Shown: positions 7,020 through 7,066 of the stretch, in pieces
Numbering within the stretch: position 1 is the stretch's first letter
How the letters are laid out: every line of letters begins with the position of its first letter
Assembly (NCBI GenBank): GCA_024653875.1
Contig: JANLHE010000291.1
Span: forward strand, 1 to 7,066
Origin: Acidobacteriota bacterium
GTDB taxonomy: Bacteria > Acidobacteriota > Vicinamibacteria > Vicinamibacterales > SCN-69-37
Reading direction: 5' to 3'
Length of the DNA: 7,066 bases
Made by a program: the position numbers and the translations under genes
Notes under the pieces: model-generated
Told to the model about the DNA's origin: nothing
Seen by the model: only the letters and a program-made list of their open reading frames with translations
Database searches by the model: none

Positions 7020-7066
7020 CGGTCCACCTCGCCGAACACCGGGTCCACCGAGCCCATGATGGCCAC
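7016..7066 (-). CDS. nuoD: NADH-quinone oxidoreductase subunit D, last 16 codons only
   Basis: Only the C-terminus is in the window: an open frame from the edge reading VAIMGSVDPVFGEVDR and then TGA at 7018-7016. The ending D-x-V-F/M-G-E-V-D-R is the typical C-terminus of NuoD, the 49 kDa-type subunit that lines the quinone site, and the gene lies directly upstream of nuoH with a 4-base overlap (ATGA). It could also be the end of a fused NuoCD protein, which cannot be told apart here. The call rests on a short but distinctive peptide plus gene context. Confidence 0.85.
   Translation of the reverse strand: MAIMGSVDPVFGEVDR
7027..7030 (-). promoter_or_regulatory. ribosome binding site of nuoH
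   Basis: GAGG lies seven bases before the nuoH ATG and falls inside the final codons of nuoD, consistent with coupled translation. Confidence 0.65.

Overview
The window is one uninterrupted stretch of a respiratory complex I (NADH:quinone oxidoreductase type, nuo) operon. Every gene lies on the minus strand, so transcription runs from high to low coordinates. In transcription order the genes are the last 16 codons of nuoD (7066-7016), nuoH (7019-6027), nuoI (6034-5486), nuoJ (5489-4995), nuoK (4992-4693), nuoL (4690-2822), nuoM (2825-1290) and nuoN (1290-1, cut by the window edge before its stop). There is no intergenic space longer than 2 bases. I see no RNA gene, mobile element, CRISPR array, promoter or terminator, and none is expected in the middle of such an operon.

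Together the genes encode the complete set of membrane-arm subunits except NuoA, which is not in the window. They also encode NuoI, the two-cluster ferredoxin-like subunit that passes electrons toward the quinone site. NuoH with NuoD forms the quinone chamber. NuoJ and NuoK carry the central hydrophilic axis. NuoN, NuoM and NuoL are the three antiporter-like proton-pumping subunits.

The DNA is strongly GC-rich, with heavy G/C use at third codon positions, and so many long false ORFs appear on the opposite strand. GTG starts are common (nuoI, nuoJ, nuoM). The source is a GC-rich bacterium. An acidobacterial or similar lineage is a guess from overall impression, not something the sequence proves.

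The window does not contain an obviously new system. Two points deserve a second look. First, nuoH directly follows nuoD, so the NADH-oxidising module genes nuoE, nuoF and nuoG are not at their usual place between them. Second, the NuoM protein has a leucine where the well-studied E. coli NuoM has the transmembrane-helix-7 lysine (K234), a residue considered part of the proton path, although its other key charged residues are present.
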